Shown one piece after another: positions 25,170 to 32,954 of a DNA stretch of 37,603 bases; the first letter of the stretch is position 1; each line of letters begins with the position of its first letter. The position numbers and the translations under genes were made by a program. The stretch is from contig JAFQVL010000071.1 of NCBI GenBank assembly GCA_017408045.1, forward strand, positions 1-37,603, read 5' to 3'. This DNA comes from Clostridia bacterium. Its GTDB lineage: Bacteria > Bacillota > Clostridia > Christensenellales > Borkfalkiaceae. The notes under the pieces were generated by a model that was given only the letters and a program-made list of their open reading frames with translations, was not told the origin of the DNA and did not search any database.

Positions 25170-25726
25170 TAACCAAAGCAATATAATCCGAATCAGCCCA
25201 AAAGACGTCTTTTGAACGCCTAAGCTGGCAAGACTTGAACCTATCAGTCTTAAAATGTTATTTTGTGCGCCTTCAAGACGGTTGCGCCCTTGCAGTATGG
25301 CTATACGGCAGCGGTCGCCACCGCCTAAATGCATCGCAAAATCCCTATTTTAAGATGCTTGCAGTTTTCACGAGCGCGAAATCTCTTAAATGAAAGGATT
25401 TTCGCGCAGGAATACCGTCCGTATTGCAAGAGAAAACCCTGCACGGTTAGGGGATTTCTCGCCGTCAAAACCTGAGAGGTTCAAATCTTGTCAGCTTATA
25501 TGGCTTGTCGTCATCATAATACTTTGGTATAATTTCTTCCTTCGCACCAAAAATCATTTCAAAATCCTTCCTTTTGGGTGCGAAGCAATTTTATAGCGAG
25601 AAAATTTTCGTCCTTCTACAAGGCGAAAGCCGCAGGTAAACCTGCGCGGTTTATCAAGGATTTCTACGAAGTAGTAGGCAAAATTTACCGCTAAAAATCT
25701 TGGTTCGGATTATATTGTTTTGGTTA
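25170..25726. mobile_element. MITE-like insertion, 557 bp, no transposase
   Basis: The ends are 23-bp inverted repeats (25170-25192 and 25704-25726) with one mismatch; each end begins or ends with TA, as in TA-targeting IS630/mariner-type elements. Inside is a second, imperfect inverted repeat (25222-25247 with 25472-25497, 3 mismatches in 26), a 16-bp palindrome (25199-25214) and several hairpins, for example CTTCGCACC/GGTGCGAAG and GCAGGT/ACCTGC. No coding frame looks real. It lies exactly between the M20 stop codon and the intrinsic terminator. The family is not recognised. Confidence 0.75.
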
Positions 25727-25727
25727 A

Positions 25728-25758
25728 GGGCAGCGGACAATCCGCCGCCCTCTTTTTT
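25728..25758 (+). terminator. intrinsic terminator, probably the original M20 gene terminator
   Basis: GGGCAGCGGA and TCCGCCGCCC pair around a short loop and are followed by six T residues. It begins two bases after the right end of the inserted element. Confidence 0.85.
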
Positions 25759-25953
25759 GTTGTAAGCCTAACCTTTCGCCGTCGCAACGCCCGTTCCTAT
25801 CGTACGGCATAACCTATTACGACCTCTACCTCATAACAACTACCCGTACAAGAAAAAAGGACAGGTAAAACCTATCCTTTTTGCTATCGAATTCCAAACA
25901 GCGATGCTTTTTATACTTTGTGTTTTCCTATCACGCACTATCGCCACAATGCA
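25759..25953 (-). terminator. non-coding gap holding a terminator at 25853-25881
   Basis: Within this 195-base gap, AAAAGGACAGGT and ACCTATCCTTTT form a stem with T runs on both sides; it would end the leftward operon finishing at 25954. Nothing else is recognised in the gap. Confidence 0.65.
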
Positions 25954-26538
25954 TTACATTGCGTTTCTTCTTGCTTTTAACAAGGCAAAATGGCAGCAAT
26001 TAAAGACAACCAACGCAATCAAAATAATCCAGTACCACGCCGTCAAAGTGTTGCGTTCGCCCTGCTCCATGCTGATACCACCGCCCGATACATAGTCAAC
26101 AGTACCCGTATCAAACATCACGGCAAACACAATCGTAGTCGCCAACGCCGCCAATGAAGAAATAAGTATAACAAAATCAAACGTCCCTGAGCGGTGTTTG
26201 TGGCGCAAACATATGGTAGCAATAGAAATAACCAAGAATGCAATAACGGCAATCCCGTAAACACGCCACTCGAAATCGTTATACATATTCCGAGTTTTTG
26301 TTTCGTATAAATCTACACTGTCGCCAAAAGGTTTGCCCGTTTCCCAGATTAACCCCCCCGAACTACGTTTTGCAAGCGGCGCACCGAGTATCAAAATCAA
26401 AATCGGCACAAGCCCACAAATCAAAGGAATGAGTAAATCCTTATAACTAACGGACTTTAATGGTTGCTTATTATCGTAATCTTCTTTAACGACGGAAAGG
26501 CTCTCTTCGCCTGTTTCATTATCGGCATTCCAGTTCAT
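25954..26538 (-). CDS. four-helix membrane protein, unknown function
   Basis: The 194-residue protein has an acidic N-terminal tail (about 1-33) and four hydrophobic segments at about 35-55, 93-111, 122-142 and 168-187, with an extracytoplasmic-looking loop between the first two. I recognise no family. AAGGAGCG precedes the ATG and overlaps the end of the upstream gene, 12 bases away, so the two are co-transcribed and probably coupled. The pair is under the promoter controlled by the XRE-type operators. Confidence 0.75.
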   Translation of the reverse strand: MNWNADNETGEESLSVVKEDYDNKQPLKSVSYKDLLIPLICGLVPILILILGAPLAKRSSGGLIWETGKPFGDSVDLYETKTRNMYNDFEWRVYGIAVIAFLVISIATICLRHKHRSGTFDFVILISSLAALATTIVFAVMFDTGTVDYVSGGGISMEQGERNTLTAWYWIILIALVVFNCCHFALLKARRNAM

Positions 26539-26550
26539 AATCCACGCTCC

Positions 26551-27210
26551 TTATGCCATTTCCTTGAAAGAATTAAGCACCGCAACCAATTCTTCCGCTT
26601 GCTTGATGATGGTCGCAAATTCTTGCGTATCGAGATAAAAACCTTGATTGTCGTTGACGGGAATACCGTACATAAAATTGTCGTCTTTTAAGGTAAATTG
26701 AACAACAAGCACGGTGAGCATATCTCTCGTCCCCACTTGCTTGACGTCTTTTATCATATCAACGCTTACAATGTCGGAATAATCGAAAATCTTAAAATGG
26801 TCTTCCAAAAGTTCTGCAAACGCCAAACGTTTATTTTCTCCGTCAATCCACAAATGTATATTGTCGGGCGCGGCGAAATCATTTCTATATTCAATAAACT
26901 TATGACCAAACGCCGATATGTGTTTACTGACAACAAACGCATTCTTTTGCAATTCTTCGGTATATTTTTCAATTCGTTCTTTGGCAATTGCGGTGTTCGT
27001 CGCCATTTCTACGTAATTTTTGTTCAGCACCCTGATGAGATTCACCGTCCAAAATATCATTACTACAGAAACCAACGCTAATAAATAGCCAAAGATTTGT
27101 TCTAAAAGGATTGCAATACAAAGCGACAGCAACAACAAGAATATATAAAGGACTAACATTCCAACGCGCCCTCGCAAGCCTTTCTTATAGCCAGCCATTT
27201 CCCTATACAT
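26551..27210 (-). CDS. membrane-anchored protein, unknown function
   Basis: The 219-residue protein has two adjacent hydrophobic segments at about 17-58, then a charged helical stretch (about 64-95) and a cytoplasmic soluble domain of about 120 residues. That domain has alternating strands and helices (HLWIDGENKRLAFAE, SDIVSVDMIKDV), in a pattern that could suit a PH-like or sensor fold. No family is recognised. GGAGGGG lies just before the ATG. It is the first gene after the operator-controlled promoter and is divergent from the XRE regulator. Confidence 0.75.
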   Translation of the reverse strand: MYREMAGYKKGLRGRVGMLVLYIFLLLLSLCIAILLEQIFGYLLALVSVVMIFWTVNLIRVLNKNYVEMATNTAIAKERIEKYTEELQKNAFVVSKHISAFGHKFIEYRNDFAAPDNIHLWIDGENKRLAFAELLEDHFKIFDYSDIVSVDMIKDVKQVGTRDMLTVLVVQFTLKDDNFMYGIPVNDNQGFYLDTQEFATIIKQAEELVAVLNSFKEMA

Positions 27211-27241
27211 AACGCCCCTCCAAAATAAATTTTATACCAAT

Positions 27242-27270
27242 ATTATACGGAACAATTTGTTCCAAGTCAA
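27242..27270 (-). promoter_or_regulatory. leftward promoter with operator in the spacer
   Basis: On the minus strand TTGACT (27265-27270) and TATAAT (27242-27247) are separated by 17 bases. Operator 27249-27263 lies wholly within the spacer, so a bound repressor would block polymerase. Confidence 0.8.
27249..27263. promoter_or_regulatory. palindromic operator 1
   Basis: GGAACAA and TTGTTCC form a perfect 7-1-7 palindrome. The same site recurs at 27278-27292, with centres 29 bases apart (nearly three helical turns). The presumed ligand is the XRE protein encoded next door. Confidence 0.75.
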
Positions 27271-27277
27271 GTATTTT

Positions 27278-27292
27278 GGAACAAATTGTTCT
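27278..27292. promoter_or_regulatory. palindromic operator 2
   Basis: GGAACAA and TTGTTCT repeat operator 1 with one end mismatch. It lies 11 bases before the XRE start codon and overlaps the presumed XRE promoter (TAAAAT at 27292-27297), suggesting autoregulation. Confidence 0.7.
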
Positions 27293-27303
27293 AAAATAAT
27301 AGT

Positions 27304-27513
27304 ATGCAAAATAATTTCTCGGAACAATTAAACAATTTGCGTATTGAAAGCAATCTTTCTCGCGCACAACTCGCAAAACAATTAAACGTTTCCGTACGAT
27401 TGATTTCTTACTGGGAAACAGGAAAAAGAGAATGCGATTTTGATATGCTTATAAAAATAGCCGACTTGTTTTCAGTTAGTATAGACTATTTGTTGGGAAG
27501 AAAGGACTATTAG
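27304..27513 (+). CDS. XRE-family helix-turn-helix regulator
   Basis: The 69-residue protein is essentially one HTH_3 domain: LNNLRIESNLSRAQLAKQLN, then VSVRLISYWETGKRECDFD as the recognition region, and LIKIADLFSVSIDYLLGRKDY. Such small XRE proteins are dimeric repressors. No Shine-Dalgarno precedes the ATG; if TAAAAT at 27292-27297 is the -10 box, the message would start at or near the ATG (leaderless). Two palindromic operators lie between it and the divergent membrane-protein operon, the typical layout of an autoregulated switch. Confidence 0.92.
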   Translation: MQNNFSEQLNNLRIESNLSRAQLAKQLNVSVRLISYWETGKRECDFDMLIKIADLFSVSIDYLLGRKDY

Positions 27514-27624
27514 CCACCCGTAAGTCGCTTAAAAATGCTTTTAATAAGAAATAAATCTCGCGCGAATGAGTTCAAATCAATCTGTGAGGCATTACAGTTA
27601 ATAGTAAGTCCACCCTTCTTACAA

Positions 27625-27656
27625 AAAAACCGTCCTTCTAAGGACGGTTTTTCGTT
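27625..27656. terminator. bidirectional terminator
   Basis: AACCGTCCTT and AAGGACGGTT pair around CT, with A and T runs on the two sides. It lies downstream of the leftward LRR gene and the rightward XRE gene. The rest of the gap 27514-27662 shows nothing recognisable. Confidence 0.85.
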
Positions 27657-27662
27657 TTCTTT

Positions 27663-29705
27663 TTATCGTTTATAACAGTAATAGTCTTTGCTCAAAGACA
27701 AAAAAGCGGTCTCATTTGTAGACGAATTAGACACGTTAAACGGAGTCCCACCCGTCTTATTTTCCCAATCCATTTTGCTCGCCGTGTAATACCAATCCGA
27801 GGTCGCTTGGAAGGAAATGCTCTGCAAAGCATAACAGTCAGCGAAGGCGGAAGAACCGATATATTCCACGCCGACACCAATTTCCACCGTCGTCAAGGCG
27901 ATACAATTCTTGAACGCATACAAACCGATACGAACGACGCTGTCGGGAATGACCACGCTTTTCAAGCTGCCACATTTGTAAAACGCATAGTCCTCGATGG
28001 TTTCCACGCCCTCCCCGATGACCAAGTTCGTCAGCGCTTCACAGCCGGAAAACGACCTCTCCCCGATACGGACGACGCCGTCCCCGATGACCAAACTCTT
28101 CAAACTGGCGCAATTATAGAACGCCTCGTCGCTGATACTCTCCACGCTGTCGGGAATGGTCAGATTTTCAATAAGCGCATTGTCTACGTACAAGTTCTTA
28201 GCGCGATATACGGGGTTGGAAGAAGAGTTTTCAAACAGAATAGCACACCAAGCGGCAATATCCGTAATATACACTTTCGCCAAGTCGCCGCACGCCTCGA
28301 ACGCAAATTCGCCAATCCGTTTCATACTGCCGGGAATACCCACACTCTCCAAACCGCCACAGTTGTAGAACGCCTTATAGCCGATACTCTCTACTCGGCT
28401 GGGAAGTTGCAAGGTTTTTAAACTGCCGCAATCCTGGAACGCATACTCGCCGATGCTCTCCAAGCCCTCTCCAATCGTCAAACTGGATAAGCCGACGCAA
28501 CTATAAAACGCATAATTGCCGATACGCTTCACGCCGTTTCCAATCGTCAAACCAGACAAACGAAGGCAGGTACTAAATGCCGAAGCGCCGATGCTTTCCA
28601 CGCTGTCGGGAATCGCCAACTGTAAAAGCCCGCTGCAATCTCGGAAAGCGTAATCCCCTATCGTCTTCACGCCGCCGCCGATTTCTAAGTCCATTAAGGA
28701 ACTACATTTAGAGAAAGCGTACGCCCCGATGCTTTCCACGCTATCGGGAATGACCAACTCCATCAATGCGCCACATTCAAAAAATGCGTAATCGTCAATG
28801 CTTTTCACGCCCTCGAAAAGAACCACGTCCGCCAGTCTGCTACATCCTGCAAACGCTCTGCAAGCAATCCTATCCACGCCGCTCGGGATTTCCACGCCCG
28901 TCAAATTGCTACATGCGGCAAAGGCATAATCCCCGATATACGTCGTGCCGTCAGGGATTTCCACGCTTATCAAACCGTCACAATTTGCAAACGCATATTC
29001 GCCGATGCTTTCCACGCCGTCGCAAAGCGACACGTTGGTCAAACTGCGGCAAGACCAAAACGCCCGATCGCCGATACTTTTCACTCCGTCGCCCATGACT
29101 ACGTTCGTCAAGCCGCTGCAAATACTAAACGCCGAATACCCGATACGCGTCGTGCTGTCGGGGATTTCCACGCTGGTTAAATCTCTACAGTAATAGAACG
29201 CATAATCCCCGATGATTTTACACGTATCCTCTATCTTCGCCGTTGTGATATGAGAGTTCTCCACGCCAGCCAAATACAGATACGGATTCTGGCTATTCCC
29301 TAAATATTTCAGCCCGTCCTTTACGTAATACTCCAAACTAATACAACCCAAAAAAGCGTAATCCTCGATACTTTCCACGCTGTCGGGGATTTCCACGCTG
29401 GTCAATCTTTTGCAATACGCAAACGCCGACTCCCTGATGGCTGAAACGCCGTCCGGAATGAGGATTTCCGTGGCGGTATGGTCCTTGATACCCGTAATCA
29501 CGCAGCCACTTTCCGTATAGGTAAAATAGAAATCTTCCATCTTGTCTTTGACGTTCGATACGGGCGTGTCGGTAATCCCGCCGCCTATCGAGCCGCTATC
29601 GCCGCTGCCGTCGGACGAATGACGCCCGCCGTCGCACGCCGAAAAACCAAACGCGCAAGCGAGCGCTGCCGCCGCCGTAAACAGGAAACACAACCTTTTT
29701 TTCAC
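27663..29705 (-). CDS. BspA-type leucine-rich-repeat surface lipoprotein
   Basis: The 680-residue protein begins with a signal peptide ending in a lipobox (GFSAC), then a Gly/Ser/Asp-rich linker, then about 20 LRR_5 repeats of 23 residues spanning most of the length (pattern AFxxCxxLxxVxIPDSVxxIGxxAF). One repeat series is interrupted near the middle by YITDIAAWCAILFENSSSN, as is common in BspA-like proteins. These proteins sit on the surface and mediate adhesion or unknown binding. The start is GTG 29705, with GGAGG 8 bases upstream; the frame stays open to 29804 but crosses the promoter. No catalytic domain is seen. Confidence 0.92.
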   Translation of the reverse strand: MKKRLCFLFTAAAALACAFGFSACDGGRHSSDGSGDSGSIGGGITDTPVSNVKDKMEDFYFTYTESGCVITGIKDHTATEILIPDGVSAIRESAFAYCKRLTSVEIPDSVESIEDYAFLGCISLEYYVKDGLKYLGNSQNPYLYLAGVENSHITTAKIEDTCKIIGDYAFYYCRDLTSVEIPDSTTRIGYSAFSICSGLTNVVMGDGVKSIGDRAFWSCRSLTNVSLCDGVESIGEYAFANCDGLISVEIPDGTTYIGDYAFAACSNLTGVEIPSGVDRIACRAFAGCSRLADVVLFEGVKSIDDYAFFECGALMELVIPDSVESIGAYAFSKCSSLMDLEIGGGVKTIGDYAFRDCSGLLQLAIPDSVESIGASAFSTCLRLSGLTIGNGVKRIGNYAFYSCVGLSSLTIGEGLESIGEYAFQDCGSLKTLQLPSRVESIGYKAFYNCGGLESVGIPGSMKRIGEFAFEACGDLAKVYITDIAAWCAILFENSSSNPVYRAKNLYVDNALIENLTIPDSVESISDEAFYNCASLKSLVIGDGVVRIGERSFSGCEALTNLVIGEGVETIEDYAFYKCGSLKSVVIPDSVVRIGLYAFKNCIALTTVEIGVGVEYIGSSAFADCYALQSISFQATSDWYYTASKMDWENKTGGTPFNVSNSSTNETAFLSLSKDYYCYKR

Positions 29706-29748
29706 AGTATCTACCTCCGCAAGGTGAGAAAATTTCGTATATGGAATT

Positions 29749-29777
29749 ATTGTATCACCTTTTTTTACTTCCGTCAA
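29749..29777 (-). promoter_or_regulatory. promoter of LRR lipoprotein gene
   Basis: On the minus strand TTGACG (29772-29777) and TACAAT (29749-29754) have a 17-base spacer. Confidence 0.75.
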
Positions 29778-29807
29778 TAACATTGCATGGAAAACTTTTT
29801 GCAAAGC

Positions 29808-29836
29808 AAAAACCGCCCTTTTTAGGACGGTTTTAC
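29808..29836 (-). terminator. intrinsic terminator after yugP-like gene
   Basis: AAAACCGCCCT and AGGACGGTTTT pair around four bases with one mismatch; a T run follows on the minus strand. Confidence 0.7.
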
Positions 29837-29890
29837 CTATGAGGGCACTCAGCGTTATTTTTTGCTTTTGAACGCATACCTGCCCCTGCC

Positions 29891-30622
29891 TTATCGTCTT
29901 CTTCTACCGAACAACGACAATACGACCAACAGAAAACGCAGAAAGTACAACAGCGAGGTCGCAAGCGCCGCCACGTAGGTGAGCGCCGCCGCATCCAACA
30001 CTTTGTCTGCACCGCGCAGCTCCTCGTTTGTCAAAACGCCCTGCTCTCTAAGCATCTTCTTCGCACGGCGAGAGGCGTTGTATTCCACGGGCAGCGTAAT
30101 CAACTGGAACAGCGTTGCCGCCCCGTACAGGGCTACGCCGATAATCGCTACCGTAAAACCGATAGAGGCGTTGGGGGTTAATGAAAACAGGTCTAACACC
30201 ATTCCTATCAATACCAAGGGCAACGCCAACCGAGAACCGATGTTCACCACGGGTACGAGCGCCGTACGCACACGGTATGGAAAGTACCCTTTCTTCTTTT
30301 GCGCCACGTGTCCCACTTCGTGCGCCGCCACGGCTACCGCGCCCACAGACGCGCTGCCATACGTGCTTTCAGAGAGATTGACCACGCCCTTCGTCGGGTG
30401 ATAATGGTCGGTGAGCGTACCGCTTACCTTGCCTACCTCAATCTCCCGAGCGTCAGCCGCAGCAAGCAGTTTTTTGGCGGTGTCATAGCCCGTCATACCA
30501 CTCTGACAGCGTACGCCCGAATAAGCACGGAAAGTCGAGGATACCTTATAACTGGCATACGCCGAAAACAAAGCGCATACCGCCAACCCGATTAGAAAAT
30601 AAATATATTCGTCTAAATACAT
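29891..30622 (-). CDS. yugP: YugP-type zinc-dependent membrane peptidase
   Basis: The 243-residue protein belongs to the Zn_peptidase_2 family. An N-terminal membrane segment (7-24) is followed by a soluble part with TLTDHYHPTKGVVNLSES and the zinc motif HEVGH at 101-105, then two or three more membrane segments, of which the last (SLLYFLRFLLVVLSLFG) ends the protein with an Arg-rich tail. Function is unknown, presumed protein turnover or processing at the membrane. GGGGGTG precedes the ATG. It lies downstream of rsmI on the same strand (61-base gap) and may be its operon partner. Confidence 0.93.
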   Translation of the reverse strand: MYLDEYIYFLIGLAVCALFSAYASYKVSSTFRAYSGVRCQSGMTGYDTAKKLLAAADAREIEVGKVSGTLTDHYHPTKGVVNLSESTYGSASVGAVAVAAHEVGHVAQKKKGYFPYRVRTALVPVVNIGSRLALPLVLIGMVLDLFSLTPNASIGFTVAIIGVALYGAATLFQLITLPVEYNASRRAKKMLREQGVLTNEELRGADKVLDAAALTYVAALATSLLYFLRFLLVVLSLFGRRRR

Positions 30623-30683
30623 ATCTACACCCCCGTGATGAAAGTAATAAGTAAGAGTGAAAAGTGAAAAAGTGTAGGACGGA

Positions 30684-31487
30684 TTACAGGTCTACCGCAA
30701 AGGGGTATAATTCGGATTTGGACACCCCCCTATCCTTTGCCGCTTTTTTCAGCGCCTCTTTCTTAGGAAAGCCCGCCGCCATATAATGGCGGATATGCTC
30801 CGTTTCCGTCAAGGCGTTTAAGGGGTTTTCCCCTTCCTTCGCGCCTTCGACCAGCAAAACGTATTCCCCGCGCTTTTCCCCTGCCAAGCCCTCGGCAAGG
30901 TGGAAGTGTTGCGCTTCCTCGTGGATTTTCGTAATCTCGCGTACGGCAACGGCGGCACGGTCGCCAAATACTTCGTACATCGCCGCCACGTCCTTGTCTA
31001 CGTCCTGCGGCGCACAATGGAACGCCAAGGTCATCGTCAAATCCTTGTATTTTTCCAGTTGTTTTAACTTTTCCCCTTTTTTGTCGGGAAGAAACCCGAT
31101 AAACGCAAATTGATCGGCAGGCAGCGCGGAAAGCACCAACGCCGCTATAAACGCGCACGCCCCGGGAATGAGGGTGTACGGCTCGTTCGCCTCACGCAAA
31201 ATGCGGCAAACGACGTTGCCGGGGTCGGATACGACGGGCGTACCCGCATCGGATACTACCGCTACCTTTTTCCCCTCTCTCGACGCCTCTAAAATCCTTT
31301 GCGCCGCCTCCGTTTCGTTGAACTTATGGCAGGCAAACAACGGCTTTTTGATTTCGTATGCATTGAGCAGTTTTAAGGTATGCCGCGTGTCCTCACAAAA
31401 AATCACGTCCGCCTCTTTCAACGTTTCCAACGCGCGCAGGGTAATGTCCTTTAAGTTGCCTATCGGCGTCGCCACGAAACCAACCAT
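30684..31487 (-). CDS. rsmI: 16S rRNA 2'-O-methyltransferase (C1402), RsmI
   Basis: RsmI methylates the ribose of C1402 in the decoding centre using S-adenosylmethionine. The 267-residue protein has the tetrapyrrole-methylase-fold motifs FVATPIGNLKDITLRAL at the N-terminus, FCEDTRHTLKLL, and VAVVSDAGTPVVSDPG, and the typical C-terminal helical region (FPKKEALKKAAKDRGVSKSELY). Length is typical. Its ATG follows the prfA stop by 2 bases, so it is translated from the same message. Confidence 0.96.
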   Translation of the reverse strand: MVGFVATPIGNLKDITLRALETLKEADVIFCEDTRHTLKLLNAYEIKKPLFACHKFNETEAAQRILEASREGKKVAVVSDAGTPVVSDPGNVVCRILREANEPYTLIPGACAFIAALVLSALPADQFAFIGFLPDKKGEKLKQLEKYKDLTMTLAFHCAPQDVDKDVAAMYEVFGDRAAVAVREITKIHEEAQHFHLAEGLAGEKRGEYVLLVEGAKEGENPLNALTETEHIRHYMAAGFPKKEALKKAAKDRGVSKSELYPFAVDL

Positions 31488-31489
31488 GC

Positions 31490-32563
31490 TTATTCCTCCC
31501 CCTGCGAAGCGAGCTGCGCCTCTCTGTCCGCAATCGAAAGCGCCTCTACCATCGACCCGATGTCCCCCATCATAAAGGCGTCTAAATTGTATTGACTGAG
31601 CCCAATTCTATGGTCGGTGATACGGCTTTGGGGGAAGTTGTAGGTGCGGATGCGTTCGCTTCTGTCGCCGCTTCCCACCATGCTGCGGCGGTTTTCTTCA
31701 CGCGCCTTCGCGCTCTGACCGTTGTAAAAGTCGTAGATACGCGAACGAAGTACCTTAAAGGCACGCTCCTTGTTTTTGAGCTGCGAACGTTCGTCTTGAC
31801 AGGTAACGACAATCCCCGTCGGGAAGTGAGTAATACGCACCGCCGAGGCTACTTTGTTGACGTTCTGACCGCCTGCGCCGCCCGAATGGAAAATGTCGAT
31901 ACGAATGTCCTTGTCGGAGATTTCCACCTCGACCTCTTCCGCCTCGGGAAGTACCGCAACCGTCGCCGCCGAGGTGTGAATTCTGCCCTGCGTTTCGGTG
32001 GCAGGTACGCGTTGCACGCGGTGCACGCCGCTTTCGTATTTTAAGAGTTTGTATGCGCCCGCACCGGAAACGGAATAAATGGCTTCCTTCATACCGCCGA
32101 GTTCCGTGGGGCTAACCTCAATCTCTTCCACACGCAACCGCCTTGCCGCGCAGAAGTTCAAATACATTCTGCAAAGCTCGGCGGCAAACAGAGCCGCCTC
32201 CTCACCGCCCGTGCCGGCACGGATTTCCAAAATACAGTTCTTTTCGTCGTTTTTATCCTTAGGCAACAATAAAACTTTCAGTTCCCCGTGCAACGCGGTA
32301 AGCCGTTCTTTGCAGACATACCCCTCGTCAAGGAGCATTTTTTTCATCTCCCCGTCCGTTTCCTCTTCCGCCAAAGCAAAGGCGTCGTCCATCTGCCGCT
32401 TACATTCGAGGTATTCGCGGTACTTGTCTGCCGTTTCGGAAAGGTCGGCGTGTTCCTTGGAATATTTTTGCCATACGCTCATGTCCGCGATGACGTCGGG
32501 ATTTAACAGCTGCTCGGATAAAAACTCCGCACGCTTTAAAATATCGTCCAGTTTTTTCAGCAT
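31490..32563 (-). CDS. prfA: peptide chain release factor 1
   Basis: Release factor 1 reads UAG and UAA. The 357-residue protein has the codon-recognition PxT-type motif (PAT, 187-189) and the GGQ motif at 231-233 within HSGGAGGQNVNK, whose Gln is methylated by PrmC. The start is ATG 32563, with AAAGGAG upstream; the frame is open to 32599. The hairpin array (32600-32815) lies directly upstream in its 5' region, between it and yqhQ-prmC. Followed by rsmI with a 2-base gap. Confidence 0.97.
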   Translation of the reverse strand: MLKKLDDILKRAEFLSEQLLNPDVIADMSVWQKYSKEHADLSETADKYREYLECKRQMDDAFALAEEETDGEMKKMLLDEGYVCKERLTALHGELKVLLLPKDKNDEKNCILEIRAGTGGEEAALFAAELCRMYLNFCAARRLRVEEIEVSPTELGGMKEAIYSVSGAGAYKLLKYESGVHRVQRVPATETQGRIHTSAATVAVLPEAEEVEVEISDKDIRIDIFHSGGAGGQNVNKVASAVRITHFPTGIVVTCQDERSQLKNKERAFKVLRSRIYDFYNGQSAKAREENRRSMVGSGDRSERIRTYNFPQSRITDHRIGLSQYNLDAFMMGDIGSMVEALSIADREAQLASQGEE

Positions 32564-32599
32564 AAAACACGCTCCTTTGTGGCAGAGCCACGGAATCAA

Positions 32600-32815
32600 G
32601 TGAATTGAAAACTACGTTTTCGTGAATTGCATACTGTGTATGCGTGAATTGTTTTGCGCGGCAAAACGTGAATTGATTGCCTATGGCAATCGTTGCGGAA
32701 GTATTTAAATGATTCCATAACGCAAGGCAAAGCCTTGCAATTCACGAACGCGTACAGCGTTCTATTCACGACGGCTATGCCGTCAATTCACGATTTGTGA
32801 AACAAATCAATTCAC
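32600..32815. repeat. hairpin array, copy A
   Basis: Small perfect hairpins are separated by one 7-base spacer: GTGAATT four times on the left, then a central part, then AATTCAC (or ATTCAC) four times on the right. Hairpin stems in order are GAAAAC/GTTTTC, GCATAC/GTATGC, GTTTTG/CAAAAC, GATTGCC/GGCAATC, a central CGTT-GGAA/TTCC-AACG, GCAAGGC/GCCTTGC, GAACGC/GCGTTC, GACGGC/GCCGTC, GATTTG/CAAATC. Left and right spacers are complementary, so the whole can fold as one branched structure. No coding frame is evident. A near-identical copy is at 34894-35107. Confidence 0.85.
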
Positions 32816-32835
32816 CGCAAATAAAGCGAATTTCG

Positions 32836-32948
32836 CGGCGTAGATGCAAGCAAGACAAGGAGAACTGAGTACCCCGACGGGAGTGTACTAACCGTACACG
32901 AGCGAGGGGCACGCAAGTTCGACGAAGTATTGCGCCGCATATACGTCG
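32836..32948. repeat. structured dispersed repeat, copy 2
   Basis: CCCC 32872-32875 pairs with GGGG 32906-32909, and GTGTAC 32883-32888 with GTACAC 32894-32899 around TAACC; the internal loop is GACGGGA/GAGCGA. Flanking blocks match the other copies (GCAAGCAAGACAAGG and GTTCGACGAAGTATTGCGCCGCA). An outer pairing of CGTAGATGC with GCATATACG is possible. It lies six bases after the yqhQ-prmC stop. Confidence 0.8.
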
Positions 32949-32954
32949 TGAAAA

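Noticed and set aside
25390-25596. 68-residue frame inside the MITE-like element
   Set aside because: It spans several hairpins and has no ribosome site or protein-like pattern; it is most likely chance.
32641-32700. Promoter for prfA or yqhQ-prmC inside the hairpin arrays
   Set aside because: TTGC-like and TAAAAT-like boxes occur, but spacing is wrong (11 to 15 bases), so none is reported.
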